Assembly (NCBI RefSeq): GCF_014235875.1 | Contig: NZ_JACJUK010000011.1 | Location: forward strand, 22,992-86,991 | Origin: Croceivirga lutea | Lineage (GTDB): Bacteria; Bacteroidota; Bacteroidia; Flavobacteriales; Flavobacteriaceae | DNA length: 64,000 bases | Direction: 5' to 3' | Part shown: positions 36,341 through 44,364 of the stretch, piece by piece | How positions within the stretch are numbered: position 1 is the first letter of the stretch | Layout of the letters: the number at the start of each line of letters is the position of its first letter | The notes under the pieces: generated by a model | What the model saw: only the letters and a program-made list of their open reading frames with translations | Database searches by the model: none | Told to the model about the DNA's origin: nothing | Program-made: the position numbers and the translations under genes

Positions 36341-37225
36341 ATGGAAGTAGTAAAACAAAAACCATCTTTTGAAGCAATTGAACCAACATTTGGTAATTCT
36401 TTCACCTACAAAAGATTTGATGAAGTAAATAAGAATAACTTTCAGTTTTGGCATTACCATCCAGAATTAGAATTAATATATGTTAATGGGGGTTCTGGTA
36501 AGCGCCAGATTGGTAGCCATGTATCTTATTTTAGAGATGGCGACCTAATGCTTATTGGTTCAAATTTGCCGCATTGTGGCTTTACAGATAAAAAAACAGG
36601 AAACAAAAGAGAAACTATTATTCAAATGAAAATGGACTTTTTAGGTCCAGATTTTTTCAATGTTCCTGAAATGAAGGGTATTCAAAAATTGTTTGAAGTA
36701 GCCAAAAGTGGAATTTCTTTTCATGGTAAAACCAAAACTAAAATTGGCGATAAAATGGAGACCATGGAATATCAGAGTGATTTTCAACGCTTAATATCCA
36801 TGCTCAACATTCTAAATGAACTTGCCAATTCTCAAGAATTCACAGTTCTTAATGCTGAAGGCTTTTCTTTACAGACCGAGGTTAAAGACAATGATCGTAT
36901 TAATGTTGTCTTTAATTATGTTAGAGACAATTTTACTGAGCCTATTGCTTTAGAAGAGATTTCTAATTTAGTAAGCATGACGGTACCTTCTTTTTGTAGA
37001 TACTTTAAAAAGATGACCAATAAAACGTTTACACAATTTGTAAATGAATATCGCCTTGTACATGCTTCAAAATTGTTGGCAGAACAAAATATGAGTATAA
37101 CAGAGGTTTGTTTTGCTTGTGGTTTCAATAACTTTTCTCATTTCAACAAATCGTTTAAAAACTTTACAGGACAAAATCCGTCAGAATATCGCAATCAACT
37201 TAAAAATGTAATTGCATCGGTTTAA
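36341..37225 (+). CDS. AraC-family transcriptional regulator
   Basis: 294-aa protein. An N-terminal cupin-like sensor domain (FWHYHPELELIYVNGGSG, DGDLMLIGSNLPH) precedes a C-terminal AraC double helix-turn-helix (LEEISNLVSMTVPSFCRYF and ITEVCFACGFNNFSHFNKSFK, with the usual GxNPSEYR ending). It probably senses a small ligand. The alkB-like gene begins directly after its stop, so a regulated repair function is possible, though the cupin suggests a sugar or metabolite signal. Confidence 0.9.
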   Translation: MEVVKQKPSFEAIEPTFGNSFTYKRFDEVNKNNFQFWHYHPELELIYVNGGSGKRQIGSHVSYFRDGDLMLIGSNLPHCGFTDKKTGNKRETIIQMKMDFLGPDFFNVPEMKGIQKLFEVAKSGISFHGKTKTKIGDKMETMEYQSDFQRLISMLNILNELANSQEFTVLNAEGFSLQTEVKDNDRINVVFNYVRDNFTEPIALEEISNLVSMTVPSFCRYFKKMTNKTFTQFVNEYRLVHASKLLAEQNMSITEVCFACGFNNFSHFNKSFKNFTGQNPSEYRNQLKNVIASV

Positions 37226-37810
37226 ATGAAATTAAAAACACTACCATTACCAGATGCAGAAGTAACGTATTACCCCAATTTTCTATCACCCATAGAAGCT
37301 GACTCTTTTTTTGAAATGCTAAAAAAAGAAGTTCCTTGGCAGCAAGATGATATAAAAATCTTTGGAAAAGTATACGCTCAACCACGGCTTACCGCATTGT
37401 ATGGTAATAACGGTAAGCCATACTCGTATTCCAATATAACCATGTATCCAAATGAATATTCTGCACCTTTACTAAAGCTTTCAGAAAAATTGAAAATATA
37501 CTCCACTGTAGAATTTACAACTTGCCTACTTAATTTATATAGAGATGGTAAAGACAGTAATGGTTGGCATGCCGATGATGAAAAAGAACTTGGTATTAAT
37601 CCACCTATTGCCAGTATAAGTCTTGGAGCATCGCGGTATTTTCATTTAAAACATAAAACCAACAAAACTTACAAAGCTAAAATACTTCTAGAACATGGTA
37701 GCTTATTGCTAATGACTGGTGCCACACAACATCATTACAAACACCAAATTGCTAAAACCGCTAAGCTTATTGGTGAACGTATCAATCTTACTTTTAGAAG
37801 AATTGTTTGA
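37226..37810 (+). CDS. AlkB-like 2OG/Fe(II) dioxygenase
   Basis: 194-aa oxygenase of the alkylated-DNA-repair family, of the short ALKBH2/3-like type. The iron ligands are H115 and D117 (GWHADDE) and H173 (YKHQIAK); 2-oxoglutarate ligands are in GERINLTFRRI (R185, R191). N-terminal LTALYGNNGKPYSYS matches the substrate loop. It should oxidatively dealkylate DNA or RNA bases. It starts right at the AraC gene's stop, so the two are coupled. Confidence 0.9.
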   Translation: MKLKTLPLPDAEVTYYPNFLSPIEADSFFEMLKKEVPWQQDDIKIFGKVYAQPRLTALYGNNGKPYSYSNITMYPNEYSAPLLKLSEKLKIYSTVEFTTCLLNLYRDGKDSNGWHADDEKELGINPPIASISLGASRYFHLKHKTNKTYKAKILLEHGSLLLMTGATQHHYKHQIAKTAKLIGERINLTFRRIV

Positions 37811-37863
37811 ATCTATACTACTGCCTTTATTAACTAATTCATAGCTACTATCTTTGTAAGGCT

Positions 37864-38142
37864 ATGAAAAAAGAATTTTCTGAACGAGAGCTCGACCGTA
37901 TTATTGAAATGGCTTGGGAAGACCGCACGCCATTTGAAGCTATTACTTTTCAATTTGGCATCTCAGAACAAGAAACTATTGAAATAATGCGCCGCGAAAT
38001 GAAACCTAGTAGTTTTAGAATGTGGCGCAAGCGTGTACAGGGTAGAAAAACCAAACACAGCAAATTAAGAGGTAACGGCATTGACCGTTTTAAATGTTCG
38101 CGTCAACGCCATATTTCGGGCAATAAGGTTTCTAAACGCTGA
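37864..38142 (+). CDS. TIGR03643 family protein
   Basis: 92-aa basic protein. The pattern ELDRIIEMAWEDRTPFEAI, FGISEQETIEIMR and FRMWRKRVQGRKTKH is that of the uncharacterised TIGR03643 family, found next to photolyase/cryptochrome genes in some bacteria (not here). The C-terminus is rich in Arg/Lys and may bind nucleic acid, but this is inference. It lies 53 bases after the alkB-like gene, with no clear terminator between. Confidence 0.8.
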   Translation: MKKEFSERELDRIIEMAWEDRTPFEAITFQFGISEQETIEIMRREMKPSSFRMWRKRVQGRKTKHSKLRGNGIDRFKCSRQRHISGNKVSKR

Positions 38143-38148
38143 ACCATT

Positions 38149-38922
38149 TCAAGAAAAAATATCGTTTAAAACCTTAGCTAAACGTAAACCACCTTTTTGT
38201 AATTGCTCAAACAACCTGGGATTATTGGTATAGCTGTAGCGATACTTTAATTCCTCACCAATGGTAACACTATTGTAAATTTCTTCTGCAAGTACATGAG
38301 ATTCGTCTACCCAATTGTAAAGAGTTCCTTCTTGTATTTTCTTACGTTGTCTTTTATTGGTTGAGCGCAAAAGTTCTTCACCCAATTCATAAAAACTCAT
38401 TCCGTAAGACTCTATCATTTGCGTATCCCAAACCCTGTGGATATTAGAACCATCATTAAACCATTGTACCTGTATATCATTACCACCTTTATCCTCTCCT
38501 CTACCGACATGTAAAGGCTGATGTAAATCCCCTATAAAATGCACTAACATTTTTAAATAAAAAACTTTGTCTGCTCTAGAAGCTTTGTCATCTAAAAGTA
38601 CTTGTTTACATTTATTCACAGCACTTACAACATTCATCTCATCTATATTCTCTGCGTCTAAATAATTAACTCCTAACGGATAGTTTACATAGTGCCAAGA
38701 ATAAAATTCGCTATACGTACGGTCAGCCTTAATTTCATCAGCAAAAGTAGACACAAAGGCAAGGCTATGACCATCTAATAAATCATTAATCGCTTTTTTA
38801 GCTTTTCTAGAAAGATGTTTTTCTGCAATATAACCAGTAACTCTATGACCTTTTTTACCCCAAACCACAGCAGCATTAGCAGAAATTGAAAACAATAATA
38901 AAACGATAATGAGAAAACGCAT
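38149..38922 (-). CDS. S1/P1 zinc-dependent nuclease, secreted
   Basis: 257-aa enzyme with a signal peptide (LIIVLLLFSISANA). The trinuclear-zinc ligands are visible: mature N-terminal W21 and H26 (VVWGKKGHR), H in SWHYVNYP, HFIGDLHQPLHVG, and the NDIQVQWF/NIHRVWDTQ pair. It should hydrolyse single-stranded nucleic acids and 3'-nucleotides outside the cell, typical of phosphate and nucleotide scavenging in Bacteroidota. It lies head-to-head with the PBP1A gene. Confidence 0.92.
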   Translation of the reverse strand: MRFLIIVLLLFSISANAAVVWGKKGHRVTGYIAEKHLSRKAKKAINDLLDGHSLAFVSTFADEIKADRTYSEFYSWHYVNYPLGVNYLDAENIDEMNVVSAVNKCKQVLLDDKASRADKVFYLKMLVHFIGDLHQPLHVGRGEDKGGNDIQVQWFNDGSNIHRVWDTQMIESYGMSFYELGEELLRSTNKRQRKKIQEGTLYNWVDESHVLAEEIYNSVTIGEELKYRYSYTNNPRLFEQLQKGGLRLAKVLNDIFS

Positions 38923-39012
38923 TTAAAAAAATTTTGGCAAATGTAAGTTTCTGGTGTAAAGGCAGTGTTAAATGAGCAAAAGAAATTCTACAAAAAATAC
39001 CATCTTGCGGCT

Positions 39013-41256
39013 ATGAATCGGAAGCGTACCAAACAAAAAAACAGCAAAATTAAAAAAGTAAAATGGTTGTTAGTAGCCCTTATTATACTAGCAATCTTAC
39101 CCTTATCATTTATAGGTTTGGTCGCTATTGGCCTATGGGGAAAGTTACCTTCAAAAGAAGAATTATCTGCTATTCAATACCAAAAAGCTTCTGAAATTTA
39201 TTCTGCGGATAGTGTTTTAATAGGTAAGTTTTATTTGAATGATAGACAACCCATACCTTATTCAAAGTTTCCAAAACATTTGGTAAATGCATTGATAGCC
39301 ATTGAAGATGAACGTTTTTATGACCACAATGGAACCGATTTTAGAAGTTTAGTAAGGGTAGGAATAAAGAGTATTGTTTTGGGTGATAAAAGATCTGGTG
39401 GCGGGAGCACCCTAACACAACAACTCGCAAAAAACCTATACCCTAGAAAAGACCGTAAACGTGTAAATATTGCTGTTAACAAGGTAAAAGAAATGCTAAT
39501 AGCTAGAAAATTAGAAAAGCTATACAGCAAAAAAGAAGTATTGCATTTGTATTTAAATACGGTCTCATTTGGTGATAACACCTTTGGAATTGAGGCTGCT
39601 TCACGTAAATTTTTTAACAAACAAACCAACGATTTAAAAATTGAAGAAGCAGCTGTTTTGGTAGGAATGTTAAAAGCAACTTATGGCTACAACCCAAGAA
39701 TTTTTCCTGAAAAGGCAAAAACACGAAGAGATTTGGTTTTTTACAATATGGAAAAAAATGGTTTTCTTTCCTCTACAGAGAAAGACAGTCTAAATAGACT
39801 CCCACTAAAACTAGATTATCGCGATTATGATTATAATGATGGTATTGCCCCCTACTTTAGAGAAGCTGTTCGAAAAGAACTAGCCAGTTGGACAGCAAAA
39901 AAAGGTTACAATTTATACACTTCTGGTTTAAAGATATACACCACTCTAGACTACAATATGCAATATCTGGCTGAAGAAGCCATGTTAGAACACATGAAAA
40001 AACTACAGCAAGATTTTGAAAAATCGTACGGTAAAAATGCACCATGGCTTAAAAATTCTTTAGTATTAAAAAAACTAGCTAAACGTACCCCCGATTACAA
40101 GCGTTTAGCTGCAAATGGCATATCAGAAAATGCCATTTGGGATAGCCTAAGTCAAAAAAAGCCCATGAAGTTGCCTAGTTATGAAGGCGAAAAAGAGATG
40201 AAAGCTAATGTTTTAGACAGTATTCGGCATTTTATGAAGTTCTTAAATGTGGGTTCTTTAGGGGTAGACCCACATTCCGGTGCCGTAAAAACATGGATTG
40301 GTGGTATAAATTTCTCTTATTTTAAATACGACCATGTAAATCAGAGTAAGCGACAAGTTGGCTCTACTTTTAAACCAATTGTGTATTCTGCTGCTTTAGA
40401 AGATGGAGTACAACCCTGTGATTACTTTTCGGCACGTGAAGTGGAATATGAAAATCTAAAAGGTTGGTCTCCCAGTAATTCTGGTGATGAAGATGAAGCT
40501 TATTTAAACTACTCTTTAGAACAAGCTTTGAGTAACTCAATAAATACGGTTACAGTTAAAGTACTAGAGAAAACAGGAATGCCAAAAGTGCTGAGCATGG
40601 CTAAAGATATGGGCATTACAGCTACCCTGCCAAACGAACCTTCTATAGCATTGGGTACTGGTGAACTCAGCATAAAAGAATTGGTAAAAGCGTATACCAC
40701 CTTTGTAAACAACAGTATACCCGTAGAGCCTTATTTTATAGAACGAGTTACTACCGAAACAGACGCTATCTTAGCTGAGCACAAAGAAACTGATAATAAA
40801 CAACAAGCTTTCAGTGACAAAACACGAATGCAAATGTTGAAAATGATGGAAGCCACCGTTAATTCTGGTACAGCATCTAGAATTCGTTCAACATACAAAC
40901 TACAAAATGCAATTGCCGGCAAAACTGGAACTACCCAAAATAATAAAGATGCTTGGTTCGCTGCAATAACCCCAAATTATGTAAATATTACTTGGGTGGG
41001 TTTAGACAACCACGAAATCGGATTTCGTTCTACAGCACTGGGGCAAGGTGCTAATGCTGCGTTACCCGTATTTGCAAAATTGTATTCAAAAATGAATGCA
41101 GATACCTCATTTAACTACATAACCAAAGCACAATTTGAAAAGCCAAGTGATGCTGTATTAGAAACTTTAGATTGTGAACCCGTCAAAAGAGATGGGTTTT
41201 TAAAACGCTTGTTTACCAATCCTAACAAAAAGAAAAAGAAAAGGTTTAGGGGCTAA
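39013..41256 (+). CDS. Bifunctional penicillin-binding protein 1A
   Basis: 747-aa protein with one N-terminal membrane anchor (WLLVALIILAILPLSFIGLV). The GT51 glycosyltransferase domain shows EDERFYDHNGTD, GGGSTLTQQLAKNLY and VLHLYLNTVSFGDNTFG. The transpeptidase domain shows S-T-F-K (VGSTFKPIVYS), S-N-S (ALSNSINTV) and K-T-G-T (GKTGTTQNNKDAWF). It polymerises and cross-links peptidoglycan. The start at 39013 is chosen over an upstream GTG because it begins directly before the basic MNRKRTKQKNSK tail of the anchor. Confidence 0.93.
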   Translation: MNRKRTKQKNSKIKKVKWLLVALIILAILPLSFIGLVAIGLWGKLPSKEELSAIQYQKASEIYSADSVLIGKFYLNDRQPIPYSKFPKHLVNALIAIEDERFYDHNGTDFRSLVRVGIKSIVLGDKRSGGGSTLTQQLAKNLYPRKDRKRVNIAVNKVKEMLIARKLEKLYSKKEVLHLYLNTVSFGDNTFGIEAASRKFFNKQTNDLKIEEAAVLVGMLKATYGYNPRIFPEKAKTRRDLVFYNMEKNGFLSSTEKDSLNRLPLKLDYRDYDYNDGIAPYFREAVRKELASWTAKKGYNLYTSGLKIYTTLDYNMQYLAEEAMLEHMKKLQQDFEKSYGKNAPWLKNSLVLKKLAKRTPDYKRLAANGISENAIWDSLSQKKPMKLPSYEGEKEMKANVLDSIRHFMKFLNVGSLGVDPHSGAVKTWIGGINFSYFKYDHVNQSKRQVGSTFKPIVYSAALEDGVQPCDYFSAREVEYENLKGWSPSNSGDEDEAYLNYSLEQALSNSINTVTVKVLEKTGMPKVLSMAKDMGITATLPNEPSIALGTGELSIKELVKAYTTFVNNSIPVEPYFIERVTTETDAILAEHKETDNKQQAFSDKTRMQMLKMMEATVNSGTASRIRSTYKLQNAIAGKTGTTQNNKDAWFAAITPNYVNITWVGLDNHEIGFRSTALGQGANAALPVFAKLYSKMNADTSFNYITKAQFEKPSDAVLETLDCEPVKRDGFLKRLFTNPNKKKKKRFRG

Positions 41257-41614
41257 TTTTTTGGTTATGCGTTTTATAATTTGTGGTTGATGGTCACTTG
41301 TTAATTTTAGTGGTATTAACCTCTCCAAATCATGGAGATAATTCAATTTAAACATTAAGCAAAACGTAAAAATAGGTAAACAACTTTACCAAAACAGCTT
41401 GCTATATTTTTCATCTACCTATTCACTCTGCTTTTACTTTTAAGAAAAATCTTTTTCCTTTTCAAGTTAAAATATTTCGCTTCTTCTAAATCTATAAATC
41501 AATATTCAAAAGAACTGTTCAAGATAATATCCACATTTTTTGAATTTTAGCTTGATTAAAAAATATTTAATATATTTATGATATCATTTTAATATCACAT
41601 TAAATTCATCAGTT
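41257..41614 (+). other. 358-bp AT-rich intergenic region before the SPFH unit
   Basis: No coding frame is supported. The sequence is strongly AT-rich with T-tracts. Near its end lie a TATATTTA near-consensus -7 (41571-41578) and the ATATCA repeats listed separately. Why such a long leader is kept is unclear. Confidence 0.5.
41579..41597 (+). promoter_or_regulatory. Candidate operator: ATATCA direct repeats 11 bp apart
   Basis: TGATATCATTTTAATATCA contains ATATCA at 41581-41586 and 41592-41597, starts 11 bp apart, and an inverted TGATAT/ATATCA pair. It overlaps the expected transcription start of the SPFH unit. Direct or inverted repeats spaced by one helical turn are a common site type for ribbon-helix-helix repressors; one is encoded at the end of this unit. 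Confidence 0.4.
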
Positions 41615-42475
41615 ATGACCAATGAAAAAATTGTTTCGCCACTTAATGGCTATTTTATGCTCTTTTGTTTTCTGCTATTATTTTTTGGCGGAATATTTCT
41701 ATTAATAAATACCGGTAGCCTTTGGTTTATTGTTGCAATCGTAATTGCGCTAATTATTGCTACAGGTTTAGTATTGGTAAATCCTAATAGCTCTCGCGTT
41801 TTACTGCTTTTTGGTAAATATGTAGGTACTATAAAAAGTAACGGGTTATACTGGGTAAATCCACTATACTCTAAAAGAAAAATTTCGTTACGTGCTAGCA
41901 ATTTTGATAGTGAACGATTAAAAGTGAATGATAAATTGGGGAACCCTGTAATGATAAGTACAATTTTAGTTTGGCGGGTTACAGACACCTATAGAGCAGC
42001 TTTTGATGTTGATGATTACAAAAATTTTGTTCGTGTACAAACTGATGCGGCAGTAAGAAAATTAGCAAGTATGTATCCGTATGACAATTTTGCCGATGAA
42101 GATTTAGAAGAAGATATCACCTTACGCTCAAGTGTAAATGAAGTTAGTGAGAACTTAGAGAAAGAGGTACAAGAACGTCTATCAATGGCAGGTATTGAAG
42201 TGCTTGAAGCCCGTATAGGTTACTTGGCCTACGCACAAGAAATTGCAAATGCCATGCTTAAAAGACAGCAAGCTACTGCTATTGTCGCAGCTCGCCATAA
42301 AATTGTGGAAGGTGCTGTAAGTATGGTTGAAATGGCTTTAGCTGAGTTAAATGATAAAGCTATTGTTGATTTAGATGAAGAACGCAAAGCAGCAATGGTA
42401 AGTAATTTAATGGTAGTCTTATGTTCAGATAAAGATGCCTCACCTATAGTAAATACAGGTACTTTAAATCACTAA
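41615..42475 (+). CDS. SPFH/band 7 domain membrane protein (slipin-like)
   Basis: 286-aa protein. Two N-terminal membrane segments (GYFMLFCFLLLFFGGIFLL and LWFIVAIVIALIIATGLVL) lead to a band 7 domain (VLLLFGKYVGTIKSNGLYWVNP, MISTILVWRVTDTYRAAFDV) and helices with ARIGYLAYAQEIANAMLKRQQA, typical of SPFH oligomerisation. Such proteins form ring-like membrane scaffolds. It is the first gene of a five-gene unit; its function with the PH-like, DUF4177, hydrolase and RHH genes is unknown. This subfamily often occurs with an Arc-type regulator. Confidence 0.88.
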   Translation: MTNEKIVSPLNGYFMLFCFLLLFFGGIFLLINTGSLWFIVAIVIALIIATGLVLVNPNSSRVLLLFGKYVGTIKSNGLYWVNPLYSKRKISLRASNFDSERLKVNDKLGNPVMISTILVWRVTDTYRAAFDVDDYKNFVRVQTDAAVRKLASMYPYDNFADEDLEEDITLRSSVNEVSENLEKEVQERLSMAGIEVLEARIGYLAYAQEIANAMLKRQQATAIVAARHKIVEGAVSMVEMALAELNDKAIVDLDEERKAAMVSNLMVVLCSDKDASPIVNTGTLNH

Positions 42476-42488
42476 GAAAAGTAATGTT

Positions 42489-43007
42489 ATGCGAGTTTTT
42501 CAAGAAACACAGCGTTTTAATCAATGGTGGTTAAAAATTCTCAAATTAATGATGTTGGGGTTAATAATCTATTTGTGTTACCAATGGTTTTATCTAGAAA
42601 AACAGGCTAATAATATAGCAGCTGATGACACAACTGGTCAATTAGTTGTAATAGGTACGTTACTGCTTACAAGCGGATTATTTTATATTCTTCGTTTACG
42701 AACTAGCATTGATGAGCGGGGCATTCATTATCAATTTATACCTTTTCATTTTAAAGTAAAAACCACTACATGGAACAATATAGAAGCCTGTTTCACTAGA
42801 ACATACGAGCCTATTAAAGAATTTGGTGGGTGGGGTTACCGTATTGGTTTTAAAGGTCAGGCTTTAAATGTAAAAGGTACTAAAGGAATTCAACTAGTTT
42901 TTAAAAATGGAAAAAAGCTTTTGATAGGCACCCAAAATCCTGAAGAGGCCCAACGTGTAATTGATAGATATTTTAAAAAAGAAATTGATAAAAGAATTCA
43001 ACAGTAA
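42489..43007 (+). CDS. Membrane protein with PH-like cytoplasmic domain
   Basis: 172-aa protein with two membrane segments (LKLMMLGLIIYLCYQWF and LVVIGTLLLTSGLFYIL), then a beta-rich soluble domain (ERGIHYQFIPFHFKVKTTTWNNIE, GIQLVFKNGKKLLIGTQNPEEA) that looks like a bacterial PH-type domain. Function is unknown. It follows the SPFH gene by 13 bases and may partner with it at the membrane. Confidence 0.7.
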   Translation: MRVFQETQRFNQWWLKILKLMMLGLIIYLCYQWFYLEKQANNIAADDTTGQLVVIGTLLLTSGLFYILRLRTSIDERGIHYQFIPFHFKVKTTTWNNIEACFTRTYEPIKEFGGWGYRIGFKGQALNVKGTKGIQLVFKNGKKLLIGTQNPEEAQRVIDRYFKKEIDKRIQQ

Positions 43008-43024
43008 ATGATTTTACATAAAAA

Positions 43025-43183
43025 ATGAAAGAATATAAAGTAGTAAGCTGGAAAATGGGGTTAAGTAACAATAACCAGCGTTTAGAAGATACACTCAACC
43101 AATATGCCCAACAAGGGTGGAGAGTAATACAAGTTGCTGAAAATTTTCAACGTGTAATTTTAGAAAGAGATAAAAACCGATGA
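43025..43183 (+). CDS. Small DUF4177-type protein
   Basis: 52-aa cytosolic protein, read directly: MKEYKVVSWKM at the start, NQYAQQGWRVIQVAEN in the middle, FQRVILERDKNR at the end. The GW-R-V-x-Q-V pattern is typical of DUF4177. The stop overlaps the hydrolase start (ATGA). Function unknown. Confidence 0.8.
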   Translation: MKEYKVVSWKMGLSNNNQRLEDTLNQYAQQGWRVIQVAENFQRVILERDKNR

Positions 43184-44136
43184 GAAAGTTATTTTTTGTA
43201 TTGTTCTTTGGAGCTTGGTTTTTGGGGTTTAACCAAGAGATAATTTCTGAAGATATTGCTATGACAAATGGGGCAATTGCGCTTCCTGGCACCCTAAGCT
43301 ACCCAAAAACAGAATCACCTCTTCCACTGGTGATATTTGTTCACGGTTCAGGCAATGTAGACCGCAATGGCAACCAAGAACCTGTAATTAAAGCCAGTTA
43401 TATTCAACAATTAGCGGACAGTTTAACCCAAAAAGGCATTGCATTTTATCGTTTTGATAAACGTACCGCTACAAAAACTAATCTACCTAAACTCAAGAAC
43501 ATAACTTTACTAACTTTCGTTGATGATGTAAAGCTTATTATTTCTCACTTTTCAAAAGATAATCGCTTTAAAAGCATCTCTTTACTTGGGCATAGCCAAG
43601 GTTCTTTAATTGGTATGTTAGCGATAAATGAAAAGGTACATACGTTTATCTCATTGGCAGGTCCGAGCCAAAGTATTGATAAGGTGCTCGTAGAACAATT
43701 AAGCAAACAAAATAAAGAATTAGCTACCAGTGCAGAAGCGCATTTACAAGAATTAAAAAAAACAGACACCATTAAAGCTGTGAATCCGTATTTAGTTCAA
43801 TTTTTTGCACCTCAAAATCAAAAGTTTATAAAGAGTTGGATGCACTATTCTCCCGAGCAAGAAATGCAAAAAATAACTATACCCACGTTGATTATTCAAG
43901 GTGAATTAGATAGTCAAATACACAAAGATGCACCAGAAAACCTATTAGTTGCCCGCGCAAAATCGAGTAATACAGACGAAGACAACATAAAAATGGTTAC
44001 AATTTCAAATATGAATCATGTATTAAAACATGTTGAAAATGAAATAGAAAATCAAGCATCTTACTTTGACTCTGATTTTGAGATAGCACCAGAACTAGTA
44101 ACCTCCATCGCAAATTTTATTAAAAAGCATGGCTAA
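43180..44136 (+). CDS. Secreted alpha/beta hydrolase
   Basis: 318-aa alpha/beta hydrolase with a short signal peptide (LFFVLFFGAWFLGF). Nucleophile elbow GHSQG (SLLGHSQGSLIGM), oxyanion region FVHGSGNVDRNG, Asp in IIQGELDSQI and His in NMNHVLKHV complete a catalytic triad. It resembles secreted esterase/dipeptidase-like hydrolases; substrate unknown. It is coupled to DUF4177 upstream and overlaps the RHH gene downstream by 8 bp. Confidence 0.87.
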   Translation: MRKLFFVLFFGAWFLGFNQEIISEDIAMTNGAIALPGTLSYPKTESPLPLVIFVHGSGNVDRNGNQEPVIKASYIQQLADSLTQKGIAFYRFDKRTATKTNLPKLKNITLLTFVDDVKLIISHFSKDNRFKSISLLGHSQGSLIGMLAINEKVHTFISLAGPSQSIDKVLVEQLSKQNKELATSAEAHLQELKKTDTIKAVNPYLVQFFAPQNQKFIKSWMHYSPEQEMQKITIPTLIIQGELDSQIHKDAPENLLVARAKSSNTDEDNIKMVTISNMNHVLKHVENEIENQASYFDSDFEIAPELVTSIANFIKKHG

Positions 44137-44302
44137 AAAAAAGGCATTTGCATTACGTTTAAATGAAGATATGTTGAAAGCTCTAGAAAAATGGGCATCA
44201 GATGAATTTCGTAGCACCAATGGTCAAATGGAATACCTGCTCATGAAAGCACTTAAAGAGGCTAAACGTGCACCTAAGCCTAATAGTAATGACGATGAGT
44301 AG
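44129..44302 (+). CDS. Arc-family ribbon-helix-helix DNA-binding protein
   Basis: 57-aa protein: MAKKKAFALRLNEDMLKALE forms the N-terminal beta strand and first helix, EFRSTNGQMEYLLMKALKEA the second helix. This is the Arc/MetJ fold with DNA contacts in the strand (FALRL). It overlaps the hydrolase end by 8 bp. It likely autoregulates the unit, with the ATATCA repeats at 41579-41597 as the candidate site (inference). Confidence 0.85.
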   Translation: MAKKKAFALRLNEDMLKALEKWASDEFRSTNGQMEYLLMKALKEAKRAPKPNSNDDE

Positions 44303-44364
44303 GTTTTGTGTTTTTTTTAACGGAGTAAGTTGCTAAATTCGGGCCACTAACTCAAATTAACCTA

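Noticed and set aside
38965..39012. GTG start for PBP1A
   Set aside because: The added 16 residues precede a typical basic N-terminus; ATG at 39013 fits the family better.
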